Part shown: positions 1 through 7,840 of the stretch, one piece after another
Numbering within the stretch: position 1 is the stretch's first letter
Layout: the number at the start of each line of letters is the position of its first letter
Made by a program: the position numbers and the translations under genes
Notes under the pieces: model-generated
Databases searched by the model: none
The model's input: the letters and a program-made list of their open reading frames with translations, nothing else
Told to the model about the DNA's origin: nothing
Assembly: GCA_964449135.1 (NCBI GenBank)
Contig: CAYUXZ010000042.1
Location: forward strand, 1 to 23,163
Direction of reading: 5' to 3'
Source: SZAS-103 sp964449135
GTDB taxonomy: Bacteria > Pseudomonadota > Gammaproteobacteria > Xanthomonadales > Xanthomonadaceae
DNA length: 23,163 nucleotides

Positions 1-827
<827 letters not shown>

Positions 828-897
828 GGTTCGTTTCCTTGGTCGTGCGCCACGTTGTGCGACGCGCGGATGATTCAGGGGATTTCGTGACGCGTAA

Positions 898-1428
898 TCA
901 GTGCGCCAATGCCGATTCCAGACGCGCGAGCTTGTTGCGGACCGAGCCGTCGATGACCACGTTGCCGGCGTCGATGATCGCGCCACCGATCAGTTCCGGA
1001 TCCACCGCGGTGACGATCTCGACTTCGCTGCCCACGCGCTTGACCAGCGCCGCGCGCAGCTTGGCGAGCTCGGCCTCGTCCAGCTTCGTGGCCGAAGTGA
1101 TCGTCGCCTTGACGACGCGCTCGGCGTCCGCGCGCAATTGCGCGTAGAGCGCGGCGATGTCCGGAAGCAGCTGCAGGCGGCCGTTCTCGGCGAGCTCGGA
1201 GAGATACTGACCGAACACCGGATCGGGCGCGCCCGGCGGCAGCAGCAGGTCCACCGCCTCGGCGGCAGACAGCTTCGGATGGCCGAGCAGGGCCTGCACG
1301 CGCGGATCGAGCGCGATCTGCGAGGCGAAGCCCAGACGCATCGACCATTGCGACAGCGCGTCGTTCGCGTGCGCCAGCGCGAACGCGGCGCGCGCATACG
1401 GACGGGCGAGGGTCAGGGAGCTGCTCAT
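898..1428 (-). CDS. atpH: ATP synthase F1 subunit delta
   Basis: This is the delta subunit (OSCP homologue) that ties the top of the F1 head to the peripheral b-subunit stalk. It has 176 residues, the usual length. The N-terminus ARPYARAAFALA is the classic delta opening, and the C-terminal part VDPELIGGAIIDAGNVVIDGS matches the conserved delta signature. Its ATG shares one base with the atpF stop codon (TGATG, 1430-1426), which suggests translational coupling. A 70-base gap separates it from atpA downstream. No unusual residues were noticed. Identification rests on these motifs and on operon position. Confidence 0.97.
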   Translation of the reverse strand: MSSSLTLARPYARAAFALAHANDALSQWSMRLGFASQIALDPRVQALLGHPKLSAAEAVDLLLPPGAPDPVFGQYLSELAENGRLQLLPDIAALYAQLRADAERVVKATITSATKLDEAELAKLRAALVKRVGSEVEIVTAVDPELIGGAIIDAGNVVIDGSVRNKLARLESALAH

Positions 1429-1898
1429 CAGATTTCAGCCGCGAGCTCGTCGAGCAGCGCCTTGTGGGCGTTCGCGTCGATCTCGCGCTTGATCAGCTTC
1501 GATGCGCCGGCCACCGCGAGCGAGGACACTTTCCTGCGCAGTTCCTCGCGCGCGCGGTTGGCCTCGACGTCGATCTCCGCGAGCGCGAGCGTCTTCTGGC
1601 GCCCGGCTTCGGCGATCGCTTCGGTCTTGGCCGCGTCGATGATCTGGTTCTGACGCGCATGCGCCTGCTCGATGATCTCGTTCGCCTTGGCGCGTGCTTC
1701 GCGCAGGATCGCGCTGGCCTGTTCCTCGGCCTGGGCGAGGTCGCGCTGGCTGCGGTCGGCGGCGGCCAGGCCTTCGCCGATGCGCTTGGCGCGCTCGTCC
1801 ATCGCCCGCATCAGCGGCGGCCAGATGAACTTCATCGTGACCCAGATCAGGATCGCGAACACGATCATCTGGGCGAACAGTGTGGCGTTGATGTTCAC
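1428..1898 (-). CDS. atpF: ATP synthase Fo subunit b
   Basis: This is the b subunit, the membrane-anchored peripheral stator stalk. It has 156 residues, the same size as the E. coli protein. It opens with MNINATLFAQ and a single membrane helix (about residues 5-25, ending KFIWPPLMRAMDERAKRI), followed by a long charged coiled coil rich in Ala, Glu, Lys and Arg. The C-terminal SSLAVAGASKLIKREID matches the delta-binding end of the family. The start codon is GTG at 1898, with GAGGG about 7 bases upstream; no nearby in-frame ATG fits as well. It lies 33 bases after atpE and overlaps the atpH start by one base. Confidence 0.97.
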   Translation of the reverse strand: MNINATLFAQMIVFAILIWVTMKFIWPPLMRAMDERAKRIGEGLAAADRSQRDLAQAEEQASAILREARAKANEIIEQAHARQNQIIDAAKTEAIAEAGRQKTLALAEIDVEANRAREELRRKVSSLAVAGASKLIKREIDANAHKALLDELAAEI

Positions 1899-1931
1899 GG
1901 GACGAACCCTCGTTGCGACGCGATCGGACGG

Positions 1932-2228
1932 TTAGTGCGCGGCGGCTGCGGCAGCGTGCGCGACGACCTTGGCCGAGAACGGATCCACGAAGGTCAGGTA
2001 CATCGCGATGCCCACGCCGATGATCGGAATCGCGTCGATCAGGCCGACCAGCAGGAACATCTTGCCCTGCAGCATCGGAACCAGTTCCGGCTGGCGCGAG
2101 GCGCCCTCGAGGAACTTGCCGCCCATCAGGCCCATGCCGATCGCGGCGCCGATGCCGCCCAGGCCGAGCATGAGGGCCGCGGCGAGCGCGGTCAGGCCTT
2201 CAACGGAAGCCAGTGCAGTAACGTCCAT
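1932..2228 (-). CDS. atpE: ATP synthase Fo subunit c
   Basis: This is the c subunit, the hairpin protein whose ring rotates as protons pass. It has two membrane helices, GLGGIGAAIGMGLMGG (about residues 22-37) and FLLVGLIDAIPIIGVGIAMYL (about 58-78), joined by the polar loop with the invariant ARQP-like motif, here SRQPELVP. Asp65 in LIDAIP corresponds to the proton-carrying Asp61 of E. coli. No extra Na+-ligand pattern was recognised, so a proton-driven ring is inferred. At 98 residues it is longer than the roughly 80-residue norm. The surplus lies in a short N-terminal extension and an Ala/His-rich tail after FVDPFSAK. TAGGAG six bases before the ATG is the strongest ribosome binding site in the operon, as expected for the multi-copy subunit. 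Confidence 0.97.
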   Translation of the reverse strand: MDVTALASVEGLTALAAALMLGLGGIGAAIGMGLMGGKFLEGASRQPELVPMLQGKMFLLVGLIDAIPIIGVGIAMYLTFVDPFSAKVVAHAAAAAAH

Positions 2229-2285
2229 CTTTGTCTCCTAACGTACCAGTGAGTGAAAACTGCGGGAAAAAGAACTCGGGTGAAA

Positions 2286-3125
2286 TCAGTGGTGATCCGC
2301 GGCCATCGCCATGTAGACGACGGTCAGGGTCATGAAGATGTAGGCCTGCAGCGAAATGATCAGGATGTGGAAGATCGTCCAGCCGGTCGCGAGCAGCACC
2401 TGCACGAGCATCCCGACGTTGCCGCCGATGCTCGCCATCGTGTAGTTCAGGGTGAAGGTCGCGAGCAGGATGAAGATCATCTCGCCGGCGTACATGTTGC
2501 CGAACAGTCGCAGGCCCAGGCTGATCGGCTTGGCCAGCTCTTCCACCGTCTTCAGGAGGAAGTTGACCGGCAGCATCCACTTGCCGAACGGATGGAAGAA
2601 GAACTCGCCGGCGACGCCGCCGACGCCCTTGGCGACGAAGCTGTAGCCGAACGCGATCAGGAAGACCAGAAGCGACATGCCGATCGAGACGTTCGGGTCG
2701 GTGGAGGGCACCGTGCGCAGGTGGTCCACGCCGACCATGCCGGCGACCTTGGGCAGCAGGTCCACCGGCAGCATGTCCATGAAGTTCATCAGGAACACCC
2801 AGAAGCCCACGAGCAGCGCCATCGGGGCGACGAAGCGCGCGCCGTGGTGGTAGGCGTCCTTGACCTGGCTGTCCACGAAATCCACGCACATCTCGATGAA
2901 GTTCTGCCACTTGCCGGGCACGCCGCTGGTGGCCTTGCTCGCGGCCACGCGGAACATCACGAGGAAGATCGCGGCGAGCACGACCGAGAAGAACATGGAG
3001 TCCAGGTGCAATACCCAGAAGCCGCTGGCTTCCGGATCGAGCTTCATCGTGTGCAGATCCAGCTTGAGGTTGGTCAAGTGGTGCAGGATGTAGCCGCTGG
3101 TGCCTTCGCTGCCTTCCGCCGCCAT
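2286..3125 (-). CDS. atpB: ATP synthase Fo subunit a
   Basis: This is the a subunit, the membrane stator that forms the two proton half-channels against the c ring. It has 279 residues and multiple hydrophobic helices. The essential arginine is Arg206 in LGLRLFGNMYAGE (E. coli Arg210), and the final helices carry the ILIISLQAYIFMTLTVVYM block typical of the family. The N-terminus (MAAEGSEGTSGYILHHLTNL) is the periplasmic segment before the first helix. The ATG at 3125 has only a weak GGGAA just upstream; a better AAGGAA lies too far away at about 16 bases. It follows atpI by 27 bases and precedes atpE by 57. Confidence 0.97.
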   Translation of the reverse strand: MAAEGSEGTSGYILHHLTNLKLDLHTMKLDPEASGFWVLHLDSMFFSVVLAAIFLVMFRVAASKATSGVPGKWQNFIEMCVDFVDSQVKDAYHHGARFVAPMALLVGFWVFLMNFMDMLPVDLLPKVAGMVGVDHLRTVPSTDPNVSIGMSLLVFLIAFGYSFVAKGVGGVAGEFFFHPFGKWMLPVNFLLKTVEELAKPISLGLRLFGNMYAGEMIFILLATFTLNYTMASIGGNVGMLVQVLLATGWTIFHILIISLQAYIFMTLTVVYMAMAADHH

Positions 3126-3152
3126 GGTTCCCGATCCGCTTCCTTGAATGCC

Positions 3153-3521
3153 CTAGTTCTTCGCGACGGCGAGCATCAGCCAGTTCATGGCCAGGCACGC
3201 GATGCAGGTGAGCATCAACGCCGCGAAATGTTTTCCGAACCACACTGCCCCGATGAAGAAGAGCAGCGTCGTCAACAGCAATTTTCCGAGTTCGGCCTTG
3301 TAGAACGCGCCGAGCACCGCCTTGGGTTCCGTCGCGACCGGCCGGACCAGCGCCTTTCGCGCGAACCACAGGCCCGGCAGCACCACGATCAACCCGCCGA
3401 ATGCCGCCGCTACCGCCGTCCCGGCGTCGGCGACGACCCAGGCGATGGCCGCGGAAACCGCAGTGACCATCGATTGGGCTACGCACAACTGCCAGACCGG
3501 GGAGAGACCGCGCAAGTCCAT
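3153..3521 (-). CDS. atpI: ATP synthase accessory protein AtpI
   Basis: This is a small membrane protein, the usual first gene of gammaproteobacterial atp operons. AtpI is not part of the final enzyme; in other bacteria it has been linked to c-ring assembly or Mg2+/Ca2+ handling. It has 122 residues and four hydrophobic stretches (about 10-30, 35-52, 79-98, 100-118). The segment GLIVVLPGLWFARKAL is typical of the family, and FYKAELGKLLLTTLLFFI is the conserved core. GAGGTG about 5 bases before the ATG supports the start. It is preceded by a candidate promoter and leader hairpin at 3546-3633 and is the first gene of this operon. Confidence 0.93.
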   Translation of the reverse strand: MDLRGLSPVWQLCVAQSMVTAVSAAIAWVVADAGTAVAAAFGGLIVVLPGLWFARKALVRPVATEPKAVLGAFYKAELGKLLLTTLLFFIGAVWFGKHFAALMLTCIACLAMNWLMLAVAKN

Positions 3522-3545
3522 GAACCCACCTCACGCAGCGACACG

Positions 3546-3569
3546 CCTTCGGACGAACAGCCCCGAAGG
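3546..3569 (-). other. Leader hairpin of the atp operon
   Basis: A 7-bp perfect inverted repeat (CCTTCGG at 3546-3552 and CCGAAGG at 3563-3569) with a 10-base loop falls in the predicted untranslated leader of atpI. No run of T follows, so it is not an obvious attenuator. A role in mRNA stability or initiation is only a guess. Confidence 0.4.
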
Positions 3570-3603
3570 AAATCCGTCGAAATCGTCCCCGCTAAGCCGG
3601 AAA

Positions 3604-3633
3604 AGTATAGCAGGCGGGGATTTTGGGCGGCAA
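3604..3633 (-). promoter_or_regulatory. Candidate sigma70 promoter of the atp operon
   Basis: Read on the minus strand, the -10 box TATACT (3609-3604) is preceded by TGC, an extended -10. An 18-base spacer separates it from a -35 box TTGCCG (3633-3628, four of six consensus bases). Transcription would begin near 3597, leaving a leader of about 75 bases before the atpI ATG. This is the best promoter match in the window, and its place ahead of the first atp gene fits its role. Seen by eye, not scored. Confidence 0.6.
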
Positions 3634-3639
3634 GCCCGA

Positions 3640-3672
3640 GCACGGGCCGGCGAAGGCCGCCGCGGCCCGTGC
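3640..3672 (-). terminator. GC-rich hairpin downstream of lpdA
   Basis: GCACGGGCC (3640-3648) and GGCCCGTGC (3664-3672) form a perfect 9-bp stem that begins about 20 bases after the lpdA stop. The inside of the loop can pair further. The stem is strong but no T-run follows on the minus strand, so it may slow polymerase or protect the 3' end rather than be a complete intrinsic terminator. Confidence 0.4.
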
Positions 3673-3691
3673 GGCCATGCGGCGCGAGGCG

Positions 3692-5464
3692 TTATTTCGA
3701 GGCTTTCTTCGGGATGTACAGGTCGGTGATCGTGCCTTCATAGACTTCGGAGGCCATGCCGACCGACTCGCTCAGGGTGGGATGCGGGTGGATAGTGTGG
3801 CCGATGTCGCCGGCCTCGCAGCCCATCTCGATCGCGAGCGCGAGTTCCGCGATCAGGTCGCCCGCATGAACGCCGACGATGCCTGCACCGACCACCCGAT
3901 GGCTGTCCTCGTCGAAGATCAGCTTGGTGAAGCCTTCGGTGCGGCCCAGGCCGATCGCCCGGCCCGAAGCCGCCCACGGGAACTTGCCGATGCCGACCTT
4001 CAGGCCATTAGCCTTCGCTTCGCCTTCGGTGACGCCGACCCAGGCGACTTCCGGATCGGTGTAGGCGACCGAGGGAATCACGCGCGCGGTCCATTCGCGT
4101 TTTTCGCCCGCCGCGACTTCCGCCGCGAGACGCGCCTCGTGCGTGGCCTTGTGCGCGAGCATCGGATTGCCGACGAGGTCGCCGATCGCGAAGATGTGCG
4201 GCACGTTGGTGCGCATCTGACGATCGACCGGGATGAAGCCGCGTTCGGTGACGCCGACACCGGCCTTGCCGGCATCGAGCTTGCCGCCGTTGGGCGCGCG
4301 GCCCACTGCAACCAGCACGCGATCGAACACCATGGACTCGGGAGCCTTGTCGCCCTCGAAGGTCGCGGTCAGGCCCTTCATCGACGCCTCGACCTTCGCG
4401 ACCTTGGTCTTCAGATGCACCGCGACGCCCTGTTTCTTCAATCGATCCGCGAGCGGCTTCACGAGATCGAGGTCGGCGCCCGGCATCAACTGGTCCATCA
4501 ATTCGACGACAGTGACCTCGCTTCCCAGCGCGCGATAGACCGTCGCCATCTCCAGGCCGATGATGCCGCCGCCTACGACGAGGAGTTTCTTCGGAATTTC
4601 GTCGAGTTCGAGCGCGTCGGTGGAATCCATCACGCGCGGGTCGTCCCAGGGGAAGCCGGGCAGTTTCAGCGCCTGCGATCCGGCGGCGATGATGCACTGC
4701 TCGAAACGCACGAGCTTTGTCCCATCGGAACTGGTCACTTCGAGTTCGTGCGGCGAGACGAATTTCGCGACGCCGGTGACGACGCGCACCTTGCGCTGCT
4801 TCGCCATGCCGGCCAGCCCCTTCGTCAGTTGCCCGACGACCTTTTCCTTGTACGCGCGCAGCGCGTCGAGTGCGATTTTCGGCGCGCCGAAGTCGACGCC
4901 GTAGTCCTTCGCGTGCGCGGCTTCGTCGATCACCGCGGCCGCGTGCAGCAGCGCCTTCGACGGAATGCAGCCGACGTTGAGGCAGACGCCGCCGAGGTTC
5001 GCATAGCGCTCGACGAGCACGGTGTCGAGGCCGAGATCGGCGGCTCGGAAGGCCGCGGTATAACCACCGGGACCTGCGCCGATCACCACGATCCGGCATT
5101 CGATATCGGCCTTGCGGCCGGAGGCTGCGGCTGCGAACGGCGCGGCAACCGGTGGCGAAGGTGTTACCGCGTGCGCTGCGGCAGGTTTGCCTGGTGCCGA
5201 GGCAGCCGCTTGCGCGGCGGACTCGGACGTTTCGATCAGCGCGACGACCGATCCTTCCGACAAGGCATCGCCGACCTTGACCTTCAGTTCCTTCACCACG
5301 CCCGCGAACGGCGACGGCACTTCCATCGTCGCCTTGTCCGATTCGAGCGTAACCAGGCCCTGGTCCTTCTTCACGCTCTCCCCCACCGCGACCAGCACCT
5401 CGATCACCGGCACGCCATCGTAGTTGCCGATGTCCGGAACCTTCGCCTCGTGCACCTGGCCCAT
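3692..5464 (-). CDS. lpdA: Dihydrolipoamide dehydrogenase (E3) with N-terminal lipoyl domain
   Basis: This is the E3 flavoenzyme that reoxidises dihydrolipoamide with NAD+ in 2-oxoacid dehydrogenase complexes. With the ATG at 5464 it has 590 residues, longer than the usual 470 or so because of a leading lipoyl domain (residues 1-80; lipoyl-lysine 44 in ESDKAT) and an Ala/Pro linker. The FAD-binding GAGPGGYTAA follows, then the redox cysteines in GGVCLNVGCIPS (Cys161 and Cys166), the NAD-binding VVGGGIIGLE, and the C-terminal active-site pair in HPHPTLSE. GAGGTG four bases upstream supports 5464; an ATG at 5485 would add seven residues with no better ribosome site. Lipoyl-E3 fusions are known in several proteobacteria. 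The lipoyl DNA is nearly identical to that of aceF. The next gene upstream is DUF2059, separated by a terminator. Confidence 0.97.
   Translation of the reverse strand: MGQVHEAKVPDIGNYDGVPVIEVLVAVGESVKKDQGLVTLESDKATMEVPSPFAGVVKELKVKVGDALSEGSVVALIETSESAAQAAASAPGKPAAAHAVTPSPPVAAPFAAAASGRKADIECRIVVIGAGPGGYTAAFRAADLGLDTVLVERYANLGGVCLNVGCIPSKALLHAAAVIDEAAHAKDYGVDFGAPKIALDALRAYKEKVVGQLTKGLAGMAKQRKVRVVTGVAKFVSPHELEVTSSDGTKLVRFEQCIIAAGSQALKLPGFPWDDPRVMDSTDALELDEIPKKLLVVGGGIIGLEMATVYRALGSEVTVVELMDQLMPGADLDLVKPLADRLKKQGVAVHLKTKVAKVEASMKGLTATFEGDKAPESMVFDRVLVAVGRAPNGGKLDAGKAGVGVTERGFIPVDRQMRTNVPHIFAIGDLVGNPMLAHKATHEARLAAEVAAGEKREWTARVIPSVAYTDPEVAWVGVTEGEAKANGLKVGIGKFPWAASGRAIGLGRTEGFTKLIFDEDSHRVVGAGIVGVHAGDLIAELALAIEMGCEAGDIGHTIHPHPTLSESVGMASEVYEGTITDLYIPKKASK
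5232..5464 (-). repeat. Lipoyl-domain DNA repeat, copy 1 (in lpdA)
   Basis: By hand alignment this 233-base stretch differs from 7495-7727 at 11 positions with no gaps. Only one mismatch occurs in the first 125 bases of the gene (5340-5464). It codes for the lipoyl domain that opens lpdA. Confidence 0.93.
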
Positions 5465-5568
5465 CACCCACCTCGCGCGCATCATCCGCCGGCATTGTCG
5501 CCGCGTTCCCGGCCGATGCCAAACACGATGCTTTCATGTCGGCGCTGCGCACCGAACCCCTGTGTGGC

Positions 5569-5602
5569 AAAAACGACGATGCCGGGACAAGCCCGGCATC
5601 GT
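5569..5602 (-). terminator. Intrinsic terminator of the DUF2059 gene
   Basis: ACGATGCCGGG (5576-5586) and CCCGGCATCGT (5592-5602) make a perfect 11-bp stem with a five-base loop. On the minus strand it is followed by CG and five T (5573-5569). It lies 23 bases after the stop of the DUF2059 gene and so separates that gene from lpdA. Confidence 0.88.
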
Positions 5603-5624
5603 TGCGAACCTTGAAAAGCCCGTA

Positions 5625-6185
5625 TTACTTCACAGGCGGCGCGGCCGGAGCAGCCGGCGGCGGAGTCGCCGGACAGGTCGCGGCGATCTTCTGCACATTG
5701 GTGACGAAGGCGCTCTCCGCGGTACGGATGTCGTTCTCGCGGGTCTTGGCCTTGGTGAGCGCGACCTGGTAGATGCGCTTTCCGATGTCGGCATTGATCT
5801 TGGACAGCTTCTGGCCGGCGGGCGACTGCTGGAACGCGATGATCTGGCGCAGCTCCTCCTCGCTGAAGGAGTCCGCATAGACCTTGGCGGCCTCCTGGCG
5901 GAACGCGGCGTCGTTCAGTCCGGTGAACAGCGAATCCATCTTGTCGTGGAAATTCTTCAGCTCGGGCTGCAGCGCGGCGCAACCGGCCTTGTCGCCGAGG
6001 CCTGCGCTCACGCCGTCCATGATGTTGCTGCCGATGTCGTTTTCGATGCTGCGGAAGATGTTGTCGGTGCCGCTGATGTCGTACATCTTCAGGGCCAGCT
6101 GCATCTTGAACGCCGAGGGCGCCTGCGCGAACGCAACGGGCACGGCGATCAGGCAGGACAGCGCGAGAACAGTAAGACGACGCAT
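5625..6185 (-). CDS. Secreted DUF2059-family protein
   Basis: A 186-residue protein with a clear signal peptide (MRRLTVLALSCLIAVPVAFAQA, about 22 residues), so probably periplasmic. The block YADSFSEEELRQIIAFQQSP followed by AGQKL (about residues 104-128) is the DUF2059 signature; the function of that family is not known to me. The mature part is helical and charged. Two cysteines (in GCAALQ and ATCPAT) could form a disulfide, and the tail is Pro/Ala-rich. CGGAG about 7 bases before the ATG supports the start. It lies between aceF and lpdA on the same strand but has its own terminator, so it is probably an independent unit or the last gene of an aceF transcript. Nothing ties it biochemically to pyruvate dehydrogenase. 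Confidence 0.85.
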   Translation of the reverse strand: MRRLTVLALSCLIAVPVAFAQAPSAFKMQLALKMYDISGTDNIFRSIENDIGSNIMDGVSAGLGDKAGCAALQPELKNFHDKMDSLFTGLNDAAFRQEAAKVYADSFSEEELRQIIAFQQSPAGQKLSKINADIGKRIYQVALTKAKTRENDIRTAESAFVTNVQKIAATCPATPPPAAPAAPPVK

Positions 6186-6291
6186 TCGATGACTCCGGTA
6201 TGGGTGCGGGTGACGGGAAGGCGCGGAATGCTACAGGGCGCCGCGCGGTTCGTGTGTTAATTTTTCCGTATCGGGCGGGTGTGGTTCAGCC

Positions 6292-6353
6292 TGTCGCGAG
6301 CGCCAAGGTTTCGACCGGGCACGACGAAACAGGTTCAATGGCGAACATTCGCC
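6292..6353. other. Intergenic palindromic region after aceF
   Basis: Between the aceF stop and the DUF2059 gene lie several inverted repeats: GTTTCG (6308-6313) with CGAAAC (6325-6330), flanked by CCTGT/ACAGG-type arms, and GGCGAA (6340-6345) with TTCGCC (6348-6353). None is followed by a T-run. It could be a dispersed intergenic repeat or the 3' processing end of aceF. I see no gene here. Confidence 0.4.
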
Positions 6354-6359
6354 CCCGTT

Positions 6360-7727
6360 TCACAGCAACAACCGCCGCAGGTCGCCCAGCACTTGCGCCA
6401 GGTAGGCCGTGAACCGCGCGGCCGCCGCGCCATCGATCACGCGGTGGTCGTAGCTCAGCGACAGCGGCAGCAACAGCCGCGGCGCAAATTCCTTGCCGTT
6501 CCAGATCGGCCGGGTCTGCGATTTGGACACCCCGAGGATCGCCACTTCCGGTGCGTTCACGATCGGCGTGAACGCGGTGCCACCGATGCCGCCCAGCGAG
6601 GAGATCGAGAAGCAGCCGCCCGACATGTCCGCGGGCGTGAGCTTGCCGTCGCGCGCCTTCTGCGAGATCGCCGCGAGCTCGTGCGACAGATCCAGCAGTC
6701 CCTTGCAATCGGCGTCGCGGATCACCGGCACGACCAGGCCGTCGGGCGTGTCCACCGCGATGCCGATGTGGAAATACTTCTTGAGGACCAGGTTGTCGCC
6801 GTCCAGCGAGCTGTTGAACGCCGGGTACTTTTTCAGCGCCGCGACCGCGGCCTTGATCAGGAACACCAGCGGCGTGACCTTGACGTCCTTGTGCTCCTCG
6901 CCGAGCTTCTTGCGGAAAGTCTCCATCTCGGTGACGTCGGCGTCGTCGTGCTGGGTGACATGCGGGATCATCGCCCAGTTGCGCGCGAGGTTCGCGCCGG
7001 ACAATTTCTTGATCCGAGACAACGGCTGGCTTTCCACCGGACCGAATTTTGCGAAGTCCACCTTGGGCCAAGGGATAAGACTCAGCCCCGAAACGTTGCC
7101 GGCAGCCCCACCGCCTGCCGAGACCGCGCCCCCACTACCGCCGCCCTGCATCGCGGCCTTGACGAATTTCTGCACGTCTTCCTTCGAAATCCGCCCGCCG
7201 CGCTCGCTGCCTTTCACCTTCGCTAGGTCCACGCCGAGCTCGCGAGCGAACACACGCACCGCGGGCGATGCGTGCGGCACTACAGCGGGCGCGATCGCGG
7301 TCGCATCGAACGCGACCGGCGGCGTGCGCGGACCGGCGATTTCGGGATCCAGGGTCGCGTCGTGGGGAATATCGACTGTCGGTATCGGCGCAGCTGCGAC
7401 GGGCGCGGGCACCGGAGAAGGCGCGGCAGCCGGGGCTGCGACCGGTTTGCCCGGAGCCGCGGGTGCAGGCGCCGACGCGACAGATTCCGTCGCTTCGATC
7501 AGCGCGACCACGCTGCCTTCCGACAGCGCATCGCCGACCTTGGCCTTCAGTTCCTTCACCACGCCCGCAAACGGCGACGGCACTTCCATCGTCGCCTTGT
7601 CGGATTCGAGCGTAACCAGGCCCTGGTCCTTCTTCACGCTCTCCCCCACCGCGACCAGCACCTCGATCACCGGCACGCCGTCGTAGTTGCCGATGTCCGG
7701 AACCTTCGCCTCGTGCACCTGGCCCAT
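6360..7727 (-). CDS. aceF: Pyruvate dehydrogenase E2, dihydrolipoamide acetyltransferase
   Basis: This is the core acetyltransferase of pyruvate dehydrogenase, which passes acetyl from lipoamide to CoA. With the ATG at 7727 it has 455 residues. The order is: one lipoyl domain (1-80, Lys44 in ESDKAT), an Ala/Pro linker (about 85-150), a peripheral subunit-binding domain (about 152-191, SPAVRVFARELGVDLAKVKG), a second Gly-rich linker, then the catalytic domain ending with the active-site DHRVIDG (His428, Asp432). One lipoyl domain is fewer than the three of E. coli AceF; lpdA carries another. The first 233 bases nearly match those of lpdA, and the GGTGGG before the start is shared too. An upstream ATG at 7772 would add 15 residues without homology to the family. 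Confidence 0.97.
   Translation of the reverse strand: MGQVHEAKVPDIGNYDGVPVIEVLVAVGESVKKDQGLVTLESDKATMEVPSPFAGVVKELKAKVGDALSEGSVVALIEATESVASAPAPAAPGKPVAAPAAAPSPVPAPVAAAPIPTVDIPHDATLDPEIAGPRTPPVAFDATAIAPAVVPHASPAVRVFARELGVDLAKVKGSERGGRISKEDVQKFVKAAMQGGGSGGAVSAGGGAAGNVSGLSLIPWPKVDFAKFGPVESQPLSRIKKLSGANLARNWAMIPHVTQHDDADVTEMETFRKKLGEEHKDVKVTPLVFLIKAAVAALKKYPAFNSSLDGDNLVLKKYFHIGIAVDTPDGLVVPVIRDADCKGLLDLSHELAAISQKARDGKLTPADMSGGCFSISSLGGIGGTAFTPIVNAPEVAILGVSKSQTRPIWNGKEFAPRLLLPLSLSYDHRVIDGAAAARFTAYLAQVLGDLRRLLL
7495..7727 (-). repeat. Lipoyl-domain DNA repeat, copy 2 (in aceF)
   Basis: This is the partner of 5232-5464. Similarity extends a few bases upstream of the start codon (GGTGGGCG here, GGTGGGTG at lpdA), so the translation initiation region is part of the shared block. 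Downstream the two genes diverge inside the Ala/Pro linker. Confidence 0.93.
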
Positions 7728-7840
7728 CGCCCACCCCGTCCGCTGTCGCCCGCGAACGCCTATTGTGTCCAACCCGTCCTAGTTGCGGAAGGGCCGAGGC
7801 GAGCCAATGCCCGGCGACGATCCGCGCCTTGTCCTGGGCC

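Noticed and set aside
2253..3743. A 496-residue plus-strand open frame opposite atpB and atpI
   Set aside because: It is a shadow of the atp genes, with a His/Gln/Glu/Arg-rich translation and no family resemblance.
3623..5614. A 663-residue open frame on the plus strand opposite lpdA
   Set aside because: It is antisense to a certain gene. Its translation is rich in Arg, His, Asp and Ala as expected of a shadow frame in GC-rich DNA, with no domain or ribosome site.
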